Assembly: GCA_959606905.1 (NCBI GenBank)
Contig: CAUHML010000024.1
Location: forward strand, 1 to 43,751
DNA length: 43,751 bases
Reading direction: 5' to 3'
DNA from: an uncultured Bacteroides sp.
GTDB lineage: Bacteria; Bacteroidota; Bacteroidia; Bacteroidales; Bacteroidaceae
In this document: positions 25,104-34,864 of the stretch, piece after piece
How positions within the stretch are numbered: position 1 is the first letter of the stretch
How the letters are laid out: every line of letters begins with the position of its first letter
Position numbers and translations under genes: made by a program
Notes under the pieces: model-generated
Seen by the model: the letters and a program-made list of their open reading frames with translations, nothing else
Told to the model about the DNA's origin: nothing
Databases searched by the model: none

Positions 25104-26540
25104 ATGGCTATTCAATTCCACCAAGAGATGAAAGACAGAGATTATCCCACAAAGGAGCCGGTGAGGAATCCCCAGCAAAGCAATGAACAAGCGAATCCAA
25201 TGGGACAACTGGAAAAAGAAAATCCGTTTCCGGATCCTATAGGATTGACTCCGAGACAGCGATCCGCTCTGCTGCGGCGCCACGCGCTTCATCAGAAATA
25301 CGACAAGGCTGTTGCCCTTTATGCGGAGACAGACATGCCACTGAAAACGATAGCTACGGAATGTCACGTCTCAGCGGGAGGACTCGGCAGTTACTTGCGC
25401 CGCTACTGGCGCGAATTGGTATTACACCGCCATCGCATACCTTTGGAAGGAGAAAATCCCCATGCCGTCAAGATCATGTCCGAGGGAAAGCCCAATGTGG
25501 TGTCGCATGCCAGATATAAAAAGGCTATAGATGCATGCTTGTCTCTGGAGGATATCGAATTGAATGTGTCGCAGATAGCCCGCAAACATGGAGTGGAGGG
25601 AACGGGACTAGCCAACTTCATGCGCATCCATGAACCGGAAGTCATTCCTTGGCGCGAGAAAGTACGCCACTGGTTGGGCATAAATGACAACACCCATCGT
25701 GGGGCGACCCCGGCTTGCACCAAACAATACGCCGAAGCAGTGGAGCTTTATAAAAAGACAGACATGACGATCCCTGAAATAGCCGGGGCATGCCATGTCT
25801 CACCAAGCGGTTTCAAACAGCATCTGAGGTTCTATCACAAAAATATACTGGAACAAAAGAGAAAGAAACGTTCGGAAGCACAGGCCAGACCAGAGAAGAA
25901 GAGAGGCGAACTATCCGGCAACGGAAGGACCTACAAACCCTCTCTCCGTACAGAAGATAAATATGCGAAAGCCTTGTCTCTTTATAAGGACACGGCTCTC
26001 ACGCTAAAAGAAATCGCAGAAAGAACACACGTCACAGCGGAAGGACTTCGTTCTTATCTGCACAAATGGCATATCGACTTAGTGAGGGAACGGGCAGGAC
26101 TTTCCGGCAAGGCAGAAGGGGGTCTTGATTTGCGGAAATCGAAAAAGCGGATGAAAACCGTAGCCGCCAAATACGAGAAAGCCATCGGAAGCCTGAGAAA
26201 ACACCCCCGCCCGATAGCCCACGCCGCCAAAGAGTTCGGGCTCCATCCCGAGACATTCAGAGAGTACCTGCACAAACATGAACCGGAGTTGGCAAACCGA
26301 CAGGGTATGGTACAGACCTCTGAGGGGAAACGGATGTCCAGACAAAGCAAAGAAAAATATGCTGAAGCGATCCGCCTGTATGGGACGACCACCGAAACAC
26401 TGAAAGACATTGCCACCCGGCTGGGATTGACATACAACAGTATAGGGGGATATATCCGCCGAAACCATCCAGAGGTGATCAATGCACACTCTACATTATT
26501 AATAGAGAAAGATGAAAAATCAGTCATCACATCAAAATAG
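25104..26540 (+). CDS. protein with six tandem helix-turn-helix-like repeats
   Basis: This 478-residue protein is basic and built from six copies of a motif of about 42 residues, near 65-107, 137-182, 208-248, 286-327, 356-396 and 418-458. The pattern is KY-x2-A-x2-LY-x2-T, then LK-x-IA, then V-S-x2-G-L-x2-YLR and a final acidic/hydrophobic end. The IA-x4-HV-x4-GL core resembles a Psq/Hin-type helix-turn-helix. Repeat 2 is the most diverged. Linkers are rich in Lys, Arg and Ser. It has no other domain and no membrane segment. It probably binds DNA (or RNA) at a repeated site and could regulate the locus. It is GC-richer than the genes before it and overlaps the next gene by 29 bases. Confidence 0.75.
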   Translation: MAIQFHQEMKDRDYPTKEPVRNPQQSNEQANPMGQLEKENPFPDPIGLTPRQRSALLRRHALHQKYDKAVALYAETDMPLKTIATECHVSAGGLGSYLRRYWRELVLHRHRIPLEGENPHAVKIMSEGKPNVVSHARYKKAIDACLSLEDIELNVSQIARKHGVEGTGLANFMRIHEPEVIPWREKVRHWLGINDNTHRGATPACTKQYAEAVELYKKTDMTIPEIAGACHVSPSGFKQHLRFYHKNILEQKRKKRSEAQARPEKKRGELSGNGRTYKPSLRTEDKYAKALSLYKDTALTLKEIAERTHVTAEGLRSYLHKWHIDLVRERAGLSGKAEGGLDLRKSKKRMKTVAAKYEKAIGSLRKHPRPIAHAAKEFGLHPETFREYLHKHEPELANRQGMVQTSEGKRMSRQSKEKYAEAIRLYGTTTETLKDIATRLGLTYNSIGGYIRRNHPEVINAHSTLLIEKDEKSVITSK

Positions 26541-27789
26541 ACAGCCAATCAAACATGGCACAACGCCTCCCCGTATTTTCATCGCCATCCAATACCTGGA
26601 GATAGGCGGGGCAGAACGCTCGCTGATCGGCTTGCTCAATGCCCTAGACTATTCGCGTTGCCAAGTGGATCTGTTTGTCTACCGGCATAGCGGGGAATTT
26701 ATGAACCTCATACCCAAGGAAGTGAATCTTCTGCCCGAAGTAAAAAAGTACACCACCCTCACCCGCCCTATCCGGAAAATTATCCGCGAAGGGTATTGGG
26801 ACATTGCTGCCGGGCGCATCGCAGCACACCTTTTGGACTGGTGTTACAGGAAACGGAGGAAGGCAAAAGAAAGTCAGGCCATATTTCAATATGTAGCAGA
26901 CTGTACTACTCCATTCCTGCCCTCCATCAACGAAGGCCGGACGTATGACCTGGCCATCAGTTTCCTTACACCGCACAACATTGTGCGCGACAAAGTAAAG
27001 GCACAGCAAAAATGGGCATGGATTCATACCGACTATTCCTTTATTGACATCAATACCCGCCGGGAATTGCCGGTATGGGGAGCTTTCGGCCGCATCATCT
27101 CCATTTCTGAATCGGTTTCCAAAGGTTTTCTTTCAAAATTCCCTTCATTAGAATGCAAGTTGATACTGATGGAAAATATCCTGTCCGAAACTTTTATACG
27201 TGAACAGGCGGAACTGCCCTTCGACACTTCTTTCCTACAAGCATTCGAAGGACGAGAAGGACAAACAAAACATCCTGTTCTGCTCTGTACCGTAGGACGG
27301 TTCTCTTATCCTAAAGCCATCGACCGGGCAGTGTACATCTGCCGTCAATTGGTGCAACAGGGCATTGACGTTTGTTGGTATGTCGTAGGGTATGGCGGAG
27401 ATAAACCGTTGATACGGAAAGCGATTGCGGAAACGGGGATGGAAAAACATTTCGTTTTGGCTGGCAAGCAAATGAATCCCTACCCTTACATCAAGGCATG
27501 TGACATTTATGTACAGCCTTCGCGTTACGAAGGCAAAGCAGTAACGGTGCGTGAAGCGCAGATATTGGGAAAACCGGTGGTCATTACCCGTTTTCCTACC
27601 TCCTCAAGCCAACTGGAAGAAGGGGTGGACGGCATTATCATCCCAAACAATGTGGAAGGAGCGGCTGAAGGATTGGCACAGTTCATTGCCGACAAACGAC
27701 AACAAGAAGCCATCAAGGCACAACTACGAATCCGCCATTATGGGAACGAAAAAGAAGTCGGTAAAATTTATTCAGCAATAGAAGGATAA
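26512..27789 (+). CDS. GT4 family glycosyltransferase
   Basis: This 425-residue GT-B protein has EIGGAERSLIGLL at the N-terminus, a TVGRFSYPKAID linker, and EGKAVTVRE (E-x7-E) in the donor site. It has about 20 extra residues at the start that overlap the HTH-repeat gene, so a later start near the hydrophobic IFIAIQYLEIGG stretch is possible. Likely a retaining sugar transferase. Confidence 0.88.
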   Translation: MKNQSSHQNRQPIKHGTTPPRIFIAIQYLEIGGAERSLIGLLNALDYSRCQVDLFVYRHSGEFMNLIPKEVNLLPEVKKYTTLTRPIRKIIREGYWDIAAGRIAAHLLDWCYRKRRKAKESQAIFQYVADCTTPFLPSINEGRTYDLAISFLTPHNIVRDKVKAQQKWAWIHTDYSFIDINTRRELPVWGAFGRIISISESVSKGFLSKFPSLECKLILMENILSETFIREQAELPFDTSFLQAFEGREGQTKHPVLLCTVGRFSYPKAIDRAVYICRQLVQQGIDVCWYVVGYGGDKPLIRKAIAETGMEKHFVLAGKQMNPYPYIKACDIYVQPSRYEGKAVTVREAQILGKPVVITRFPTSSSQLEEGVDGIIIPNNVEGAAEGLAQFIADKRQQEAIKAQLRIRHYGNEKEVGKIYSAIEG

Positions 27790-27802
27790 AAAGAGGAAAC
27801 AC

Positions 27803-28495
27803 ATGATCCCGAGAACAATACACTATTGTTGGTTTGGAGATAAGGAAAAGCCTGCTGAAGTACTCCGCATGATAGCGAACTGGCAGAAACATTGTCCCGG
27901 TTACGAAATAAAGGAGTGGAACGAAAATAACTTCGACATCCGTCTGAACCGCTATTGCGAAGAGGCATACGCTACCAAGAAATGGGCTTTTGTGAGCGAT
28001 GTGGCACGTTTGTGGGCATTGGTACACGAAGGAGGTGTCTATATGGACACGGATGTAGAATTGGTACGTCCCTTGGATAGGTTACTGACGAATAAGGCCT
28101 TTTTAGGATTCGAAGGAACTCAATGGGTAGGAACGAACCTGATAGGAGCAGAACCCTCCCACTCTTTCTTCATTGAATTATTAAAGTCATACGATCATCG
28201 CTGTTTCATCACCCCGGATGGGAAACCGGACCAGACCACCAACGTAGAAGAGCTGACCCGCAAACTGGAAAAGGTTTACGGATTCAGAAAGGACGGCAGT
28301 TTTCAGCAGCTCGGAGACATCACTCTCTATCCTACGGATTATTTCTGTCCGTATGATTACATCGACGGGCAGTTACACCGCACCGAAAATACATATTCCA
28401 TCCATTGGTATAGCCAGACATGGATCAAACGAAGCCGATGGATAAACAAGCTCAGCCAATGGATGCATCGGCTGACAGGAAATCGAATGAAATAA
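27803..28495 (+). CDS. GT32-type glycosyltransferase (DXD family)
   Basis: This 230-residue protein starts IPRTIHYCWFG and has SDVARLWALVHEGGVYMDTDVEL, the DXD metal motif of the GT32/Gly_transf_sug family found in capsule loci. It is full-length for the bacterial family. It starts 13 bases after the previous gene and stops 8 bases before the next. Confidence 0.9.
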   Translation: MIPRTIHYCWFGDKEKPAEVLRMIANWQKHCPGYEIKEWNENNFDIRLNRYCEEAYATKKWAFVSDVARLWALVHEGGVYMDTDVELVRPLDRLLTNKAFLGFEGTQWVGTNLIGAEPSHSFFIELLKSYDHRCFITPDGKPDQTTNVEELTRKLEKVYGFRKDGSFQQLGDITLYPTDYFCPYDYIDGQLHRTENTYSIHWYSQTWIKRSRWINKLSQWMHRLTGNRMK

Positions 28496-28503
28496 ATGTC
28501 ACA

Positions 28504-29631
28504 ATGGAAGAACCTATCAGAATATTGATGCTTTTCACCATCATGAACCGGGGAGGTGCCGAAACGATGGTCATGAACTACTACCGTCACATAGACCGCA
28601 ACCGGGTTCAGTTTGATTTCATGGTACACCGGCAGGAACGGGGCGCATACGATGATGAAATAGAGGCAATGGGTGGCAAGATCTACCGTATGATCCCCCT
28701 CCATCCGTTCACCTTCAATACATACAGAAAACAAATTTCCGACTTTTTCGACCAACATCCGGAGTATCGGATTATCCATGGGCATTGTTCGGAATCGGGA
28801 TATTTCGTTTACCGGGAAGCAGCAGGGCGAAGAGTACCCGTAATTATTGCGCACGCACACAACGCACACGCTTTATTCGATACTAAATGGCTTTTCCGCA
28901 CCTATTTCAAGCATACCATGCGCCCTTACCTGACCCAAGGGTTTACCTGTGGGAAAGAAGCCGCCCGATGGTTGTTTGGAAACGAGTTGGGGAAAAAAGC
29001 GATTTTGCAACGCAATGCCATCGACACGTTCCTATACAGGTTTGATGAAGCGGTGCGGCTGGAGGTTCGTCAAGAACTTCACTTGTCCAAAGATGTTACG
29101 GTCGTGGGACACGTCGGACGTTTCAACCGACAGAAGAACCATGAGTTCCTCTTGGAGGTGTTTCATAAATATGTGCAGGAGTTTAATCCCACAGCACACC
29201 TGCTGCTGGTTGGTACGGGGGAATTGCAAAAAGCCATTCAAAAAAAGGTACAACAGTTCCGTTTGACAGACCAAGTACATTTGTTGGGGGGACGTCCGGA
29301 TGTAAACCGCCTGTTGCAAGCGATGGATCTGTTTTTGTTCCCCTCTTTTATGGAAGGCCTTTCCGTTTCTATGGTTGAGGCGCAATGTGCCGGCCTGCCC
29401 TGCGTTGTGTCCGATCGCATTCCCCGCGAAGCGGCTTTGACCGACCAAGTCTCCTTCCTCTCATTGGAAACAGCTCCTCGACAATGGGCATGCGAAATAG
29501 AGAGAGTGCGCTGTATGGCAAGCCGACGCACTGGTTATTACCAACAAATAGCCGATGCCGGTTACGACATTGTGAAAAACGCCGAATGGCTTCAGAATTA
29601 TTATTTAGGACAATGGAACAAAACAAGATAG
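28504..29631 (+). CDS. GT4 family glycosyltransferase
   Basis: This protein of about 375 residues has NRGGAETMVMNYYRH at the start, VGHVGRFNRQKNHEFLL in the linker and EGLSVSMVE (E-x7-E). The frame is open from 28420, inside the previous gene. The ATG at 28504 puts the start just before the first beta strand and is preferred. It overlaps the next gene by 19 bases. Confidence 0.9.
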   Translation: MEEPIRILMLFTIMNRGGAETMVMNYYRHIDRNRVQFDFMVHRQERGAYDDEIEAMGGKIYRMIPLHPFTFNTYRKQISDFFDQHPEYRIIHGHCSESGYFVYREAAGRRVPVIIAHAHNAHALFDTKWLFRTYFKHTMRPYLTQGFTCGKEAARWLFGNELGKKAILQRNAIDTFLYRFDEAVRLEVRQELHLSKDVTVVGHVGRFNRQKNHEFLLEVFHKYVQEFNPTAHLLLVGTGELQKAIQKKVQQFRLTDQVHLLGGRPDVNRLLQAMDLFLFPSFMEGLSVSMVEAQCAGLPCVVSDRIPREAALTDQVSFLSLETAPRQWACEIERVRCMASRRTGYYQQIADAGYDIVKNAEWLQNYYLGQWNKTR

Positions 29632-30524
29632 AAACAGATAAGAAGACGCTGACCATCTTCACGCCGACATATAACCGTGCCTATACTCTGCATTTAGGTT
29701 ACGAAGCCCTGTCACGGCAGACCTGCAAAGATTTCATCTGGCTGATTGTGGATGACGGTTCGACCGACGATACCCTTGAATGGGTGGAAAAATGGATAGC
29801 AGAGAGGAAAATAGACATCCGCTACCATTATCAGGAGAACCAAGGAATGCATGCTGCACACAATACGGCTTATCGGTTGATCGACACAGAGTTGAACACT
29901 TGCGTCGACTCGGATGATTATATGCCCGATGATGCAGTGGAGAAGATTATCACATTCTGGAACGCACACGGTTCAAAAGAAGTAGCAGGAATCATCGGAC
30001 TGGATGCTGATTTCCAAGGAAATTTAATCGGTACGCCTTTTCCTTATGAATGCAGGCGGACTACTTTAGGCGGATTCTATGCACAAGGCGGGCGGGGAGA
30101 CAAAAAACTGGTGTATCGCACGGATGTCATCAAACAATATCCCGAATATCCCATTTTTGAAGGAGAGAAATATGTATCACTCGGTTATAAATACCAATTG
30201 ATAGATCAGGATTACCCTTTACTGGCCTTGAACGAAGTGTTGGTAAACGTAGAATACCGCCCCGACGGTTCAAGCTTGAACATGTACCGCCAATACATAC
30301 GTAACCCGCGAGGCTTTGCTTTTATCCGCAAAAGTTCCATGCAACTGGCTCCTACCTCACAACGACGTTTCATCGAAGCGATGCACTATGTGGCAGACAG
30401 TTTGTTGGCACGAAATCCCCATTTTCTATCGGAGTCACCACGCAAATGGCTGACCCTATCCGCTTTGCTTCCGGGAATAACCTGGTATGGATATATACGG
30501 TATAAAGCACGAAAATTATCATGA
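29613..30524 (+). CDS. GT2 family glycosyltransferase
   Basis: This protein of about 303 residues has TIFTPTYNRAYTLHLGYEAL, IVDDGSTDDT and CVDSDDYMP, the GT2 motif set. The frame extends upstream to 29385, but that region is the preceding gene in another frame. The ATG at 29613 gives the normal family start. The stop overlaps the next start (ATGA). Confidence 0.88.
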   Translation: MEQNKIETDKKTLTIFTPTYNRAYTLHLGYEALSRQTCKDFIWLIVDDGSTDDTLEWVEKWIAERKIDIRYHYQENQGMHAAHNTAYRLIDTELNTCVDSDDYMPDDAVEKIITFWNAHGSKEVAGIIGLDADFQGNLIGTPFPYECRRTTLGGFYAQGGRGDKKLVYRTDVIKQYPEYPIFEGEKYVSLGYKYQLIDQDYPLLALNEVLVNVEYRPDGSSLNMYRQYIRNPRGFAFIRKSSMQLAPTSQRRFIEAMHYVADSLLARNPHFLSESPRKWLTLSALLPGITWYGYIRYKARKLS

Positions 30525-31555
30525 TCAGTATCATTGTACCGGTTTATAATACAGCCCCTTACCTGCCCCAATGTCTGGATTCGTTAGTGAACCAGACTTA
30601 TCGGGACATTGAGATTATTTGTGTAAATGACGGATCGACGGATAATTCACCGGATATTCTGAAAGCATACGCGGAAAGGGACAGCCGGATCCTTGTTATC
30701 CATCAGGAGAACCTAGGACTATCAGGCGCTCGTAACAAAGGTCTGGAGAGTGCCCGTGGAGAATGGGTGATGTTTGTGGACAGCGATGACTGGATAGGAA
30801 CAGACTGCTGCAAAACACTTCTTTCACACACCGACAAACAAACGGATGTCTGTCTTTTCTCTTACATTCGTGAATTTGCCAACCAGTCCTTTCCTCAATA
30901 TCTGTTCAGCGACAAAAAGATGGTTTATCAAGGATCTTCAATCCACTGGCTCTATGCGCGACTTATAGCTCCTAACGATCAAGAATTGCGTTTGCCCGGA
31001 AAGATAGACAGTTTGTCTACAGCTTGGGGAAAACTATATAAGACATCACTCATCAAAGAACATGGCCTTCGGTTTGTTCCTGTCAGACAAATCGGTACAG
31101 AGGACTTACTCTTCAATGTGTATTATTTCACTTGGGTAAAAAAAGCCATCTATCTGCCTGACTTGTTCTACCATTATCGAAAAAACAACATCACCTCGCT
31201 AACCAAACTGTATAAACCCCATCTGACTGAACAGTGGAACCTGTTATTCCGGTTAATAGAAGAATGGATAACTCCCTTACACCGGGAAGACCTTGAAAAG
31301 GCTTTAACATATCGCCGGGCATTAAGCCTGATAGGACAAGGATTGAACATCACCTTTTCACCGGTCAGCTTCATGAAACAACACGGTGCATTGTCCGCAA
31401 TTTTGAGTTCACATGAATATAGGACAAGTATCCGGCAGTTACCGATGAACTATTTTCCGATACACTGGAGGCTATTTTTTGAAATGGCACGATTCCGGTC
31501 TACCACAGGAGTCTTGTGCCTATTGAAACTTATAAAATTTATTATAGAACGATGA
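30521..31555 (+). CDS. GT2 family glycosyltransferase
   Basis: This 344-residue protein has IIVPVYNTAPYLPQCLDSL, VNDGSTDNS and FVDSDDWIG. It is full-length for GT2 capsule enzymes, with a C-terminal amphipathic region. Overlapping stop and start codons on both sides show translational coupling within the operon. Confidence 0.9.
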   Translation: MISIIVPVYNTAPYLPQCLDSLVNQTYRDIEIICVNDGSTDNSPDILKAYAERDSRILVIHQENLGLSGARNKGLESARGEWVMFVDSDDWIGTDCCKTLLSHTDKQTDVCLFSYIREFANQSFPQYLFSDKKMVYQGSSIHWLYARLIAPNDQELRLPGKIDSLSTAWGKLYKTSLIKEHGLRFVPVRQIGTEDLLFNVYYFTWVKKAIYLPDLFYHYRKNNITSLTKLYKPHLTEQWNLLFRLIEEWITPLHREDLEKALTYRRALSLIGQGLNITFSPVSFMKQHGALSAILSSHEYRTSIRQLPMNYFPIHWRLFFEMARFRSTTGVLCLLKLIKFIIER

Positions 31556-32703
31556 AAATAGCATATTGTACAGATAGTATTTGCTATGCAGGAGGGATTC
31601 AAAGAGTCACAATAGCCAAAGCAAATAAATTAGCTCTAAAGAATGAGGTTTGGATTATTGTGACCGACAATAAAGACAAACCAGTATTCCCCCTTTCCAC
31701 TAAGGTACATTTGGTAAATTGTGACATAAATTATTTTGAAGATGACTGGAAATCCCGTTTTTATATATTGAAAGGTATTATCTATAAAAGGAAACAACAT
31801 AAAAAACGGTTGAAAGAGATACTGAACCAAATACAGCCGGATATTGTCATATCTACCGGAACAAGTGAGAAAAACTTTTTACCTTACCTGTCGGTCAGCT
31901 CCCATCCGGTTTTTATCAGAGAGATACATAGCAATAAAAATTACAGGTCATTACATGCCCAAAGTGTATTCGACAAACTCCTTGCCATTTTGGGAGACTT
32001 CATTGATTATCGCATACACCTTAAAAAATATGACCGAACGGTGGTACTTACAAAAGAAGATAAAGTTGTCCATTGGGGAAAAAATACAGAAGTGGATGTG
32101 TGTGTCATTCCTAATCCTATTATTTCATTTGGTTCGAAAAAAGCTTCATTAATAAATAAAAAAGTAATTGCTGTAGGAAGATTGGCATTTCCTAAAAATT
32201 TCAGCTCGTTAATTTCCGCATGGAAGTATGTAATAGAAAGGCATGCTGACTGGACTTTAGAAATATGGGGTGAAGGAGAATTAAGAACTGAATTGGAAGA
32301 ACAAATAAGAAACAATCAATTGACAAACAATATTTTCTTAAAAGGATATACTTATGATATATTTTCCCCATTATATGAAGCGTCAATTTTCACATTAACT
32401 TCGCTTTTTGAAGGTCTCCCATTGGTTATCATCGAAGCCATGTCTTGTGGAGTTCCTGTCGTCTCATACGCTTGCCCCTGCGGACCGCAGGACATCATAG
32501 CCGACGGGCATGATGGATTTCTCGTACCCGTTAATAACGAGAAGGTATTGGCTGACAGAATCTGCCGGTTGATAGAGGATAAAGAACTTCGTAAGGAAAT
32601 GGGAAAAGCCGCCCGTTTGAAAGCAGAACAGTATGATATAAAAAATATCATCCCTATGTGGATGGAATTATTTAATCAGCTTATCAACGAAAAAAGAAAA
32701 TGA
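31552..32703 (+). CDS. GT4 family glycosyltransferase
   Basis: This protein of about 383 residues has SICYAGGIQRVTIAKANKL at the start, AVGRLAFPKNFSSLI in the linker and EGLPLVIIE (E-x7-E), then CPCGPQDII typical of capsule GT4 enzymes. The first 850 bases are AT-rich and the last 250 GC-richer, which may mark an old recombination point near 32440. ATG 31552 overlaps the previous stop. Confidence 0.9.
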   Translation: MKIAYCTDSICYAGGIQRVTIAKANKLALKNEVWIIVTDNKDKPVFPLSTKVHLVNCDINYFEDDWKSRFYILKGIIYKRKQHKKRLKEILNQIQPDIVISTGTSEKNFLPYLSVSSHPVFIREIHSNKNYRSLHAQSVFDKLLAILGDFIDYRIHLKKYDRTVVLTKEDKVVHWGKNTEVDVCVIPNPIISFGSKKASLINKKVIAVGRLAFPKNFSSLISAWKYVIERHADWTLEIWGEGELRTELEEQIRNNQLTNNIFLKGYTYDIFSPLYEASIFTLTSLFEGLPLVIIEAMSCGVPVVSYACPCGPQDIIADGHDGFLVPVNNEKVLADRICRLIEDKELRKEMGKAARLKAEQYDIKNIIPMWMELFNQLINEKRK

Positions 32704-33710
32704 AAAAAGATATAGAAACGGATTTAATAAGCGTCATCGTTCCTATTTTTAATGTAGAAGCCTATCTCCGCCCATGCATCGAAAGCATATTGGCATCAAC
32801 TTATACAACCTTGCAAATCATATTAGTGAATGACGGTTCCACCGACCATTCCGGAGAAATTTGCGATGAATATACCCGGAAAGACACCCGCATTGAAGTG
32901 ATTCATCAGAAAAACGCAGGATTGTCTCCGGCTAGAAATAGCGGGATGAAAGCTGCCAAAGGAAAATACATCTCTTTCATTGACGGTGATGATTATATCC
33001 ATCCGCAAATGTATGAAGTGCTGTTGGAAGCATTACAGGAAGGTAATTATAGCTTTTCCATGATTTTAGGAAAACAGGTATATGACAATGACAAATCTTA
33101 TTCAATTCCTTCCGCTTACACAAAAAGCATTCTTACACAAGAAATAATGATAAAAAGTTTATTCAACCATATCCACCCACAGCAAGGAATAAAAGAAGTT
33201 CAAGCGCAAGTAGTATGGAACAAACTTTATAAACGGGAGTTGTTGGATAATGAGTTTTTCCAAGAGACCGGTACAGAAGATACTGAGTTCAACTGCCGGA
33301 TCTATCAAAAATCTTGTCAAGCTGTCATAATAGATATCCCCATGTACTACTGGGTACAACGACCTACGAGTATCACACATCAAAAGGTAAATCCCCGTTA
33401 CATAGACCGTGCCGATTCCTACTATCTCTGCTTGCAAAACATTCCAAAAGAAAATACAGTTTACCGGGGATGTTGTTTGGAAAAGCTTTTCAAGATGATA
33501 ATCAACGTGAGGTATCATGCGTCAAACACGCCTTACCGGCATCTGGCACACCTTACAGCGAAAAGACTAAAAAAGCAAACAGCCAACGAGTTCCTGAAAA
33601 ACAGACATATCCCCTTTCATATAAAACTTTCACTCCTCAGTTTCTATTACATTCCGCCCCTGTACAGCGGATTCATGAAACTGTGCGAGACAAAAGCACG
33701 AAAAAAATAA
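32700..33710 (+). CDS. GT2 family glycosyltransferase
   Basis: This 336-residue protein has VIVPIFNVEAYLRPCIES, VNDGSTDHS and FIDGDDYIHP, the GT2 motif set. It is coupled to the previous gene by ATGA overlap and lies 24 bases before the EpsG-like polymerase gene. Confidence 0.9.
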   Translation: MKKDIETDLISVIVPIFNVEAYLRPCIESILASTYTTLQIILVNDGSTDHSGEICDEYTRKDTRIEVIHQKNAGLSPARNSGMKAAKGKYISFIDGDDYIHPQMYEVLLEALQEGNYSFSMILGKQVYDNDKSYSIPSAYTKSILTQEIMIKSLFNHIHPQQGIKEVQAQVVWNKLYKRELLDNEFFQETGTEDTEFNCRIYQKSCQAVIIDIPMYYWVQRPTSITHQKVNPRYIDRADSYYLCLQNIPKENTVYRGCCLEKLFKMIINVRYHASNTPYRHLAHLTAKRLKKQTANEFLKNRHIPFHIKLSLLSFYYIPPLYSGFMKLCETKARKK

Positions 33711-33734
33711 CATAACGAAAAAACATCCATAAAT

Positions 33735-34844
33735 ATGATAGACTTTATCCCCGTAAGTGAATATGCCCATTATTTCGATGTCACCGTATTGTGCATGGTA
33801 CTGACAGCCGTATGGCAGTGCCACACAGGAAGCGTATTGAAAAAAGAGACCGTGTCGCTCAACGCCATGTGGGGCGTATTATTTACACTAATCCTGATCT
33901 TGTATATGGGGCTACGTCCTGTCAGCGTTTATTTCGGAGACACGGTAAACTACGCCAAAGGATTTTATACTGCAGCCAATTCATGCGATCCCTTTTCCTG
34001 GCAATGGGAAGGCGAATGGTTGTTTCACAACCTTATGCAATGGTTTGCCAAATACAGCGACATCCATACTTTTTTTCTGTTATGTGCCACTGTCTATATC
34101 GGTTCATTGTGGCTGGCCATGCAACGTATCTTCAAAGAGTATTACTATATTCCTTTTTTAGTCATACTCAGCATGTTTACTTTCTGGAGTTACGGAGTAA
34201 ATGGCATCCGGAATGGCATGGGAGCCTCCTTGTTCATCTTGGCAATGACGTATGTCAACCGTCCACCTGTAATGATCGGGTTATGCGTGTTGGCAGCCGG
34301 AATCCACAAATCCATTTATCTGATGGTTGGAGCAGGCACACTGACCTGGTTCATCAAAAACAGCTATTGGTATCTGGCAGGATGGGGGGCATGTGTAGGC
34401 GTATCGTATGCCGTAGGCGGACGTATCCAAGCATATTTGGCGGCAACAAATCTAATGGGGGGAGACAACCGCTTTTCCGGCTATCTGACAGGTGACAACA
34501 TGGTGGGCGAGATCGTCCAGATGAGTATGACTTTCCGCTGGGACTTTCTGTTATATAGTGCCATGGGGGTAGCAGTGGGTTACTATTTCATCTTCCGCCG
34601 CAACTTCAAGGACGAATATTACCATTGGATATATAATACGTTCCTCGTCACCAACGCTTTCTGGGTGCTGGTGATCCGTGCCGCCTATTCCAACCGTTTC
34701 GCCCAGATTTCGTGGTTCATCATGCCGGTGGTGTTGATTTATCCGTTCATGAAGGAACGTTTTTGGGTGAACCATGAAAAGATGTTGGGCTACGCGCTGT
34801 TAACGTTCTATGCGTTTACGTTTTATTTTAATATTTGGAAATAA
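33735..34844 (+). CDS. EpsG-family membrane protein, likely polysaccharide polymerase
   Basis: This 369-residue integral membrane protein has about ten hydrophobic segments and the EpsG-family core NGIRNGMGASLFILAM followed by HKSIYLMVG. EpsG proteins act like Wzy polymerases, joining repeat units at the periplasmic face. This sits oddly with a Wzm/Wzt exporter, which normally exports chains finished in the cytoplasm. No Wzx flippase is visible, so either one lies outside the window or this protein has another role. Confidence 0.82.
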   Translation: MIDFIPVSEYAHYFDVTVLCMVLTAVWQCHTGSVLKKETVSLNAMWGVLFTLILILYMGLRPVSVYFGDTVNYAKGFYTAANSCDPFSWQWEGEWLFHNLMQWFAKYSDIHTFFLLCATVYIGSLWLAMQRIFKEYYYIPFLVILSMFTFWSYGVNGIRNGMGASLFILAMTYVNRPPVMIGLCVLAAGIHKSIYLMVGAGTLTWFIKNSYWYLAGWGACVGVSYAVGGRIQAYLAATNLMGGDNRFSGYLTGDNMVGEIVQMSMTFRWDFLLYSAMGVAVGYYFIFRRNFKDEYYHWIYNTFLVTNAFWVLVIRAAYSNRFAQISWFIMPVVLIYPFMKERFWVNHEKMLGYALLTFYAFTFYFNIWK

Positions 34845-34864
34845 ATTAATACATTCATATAACC

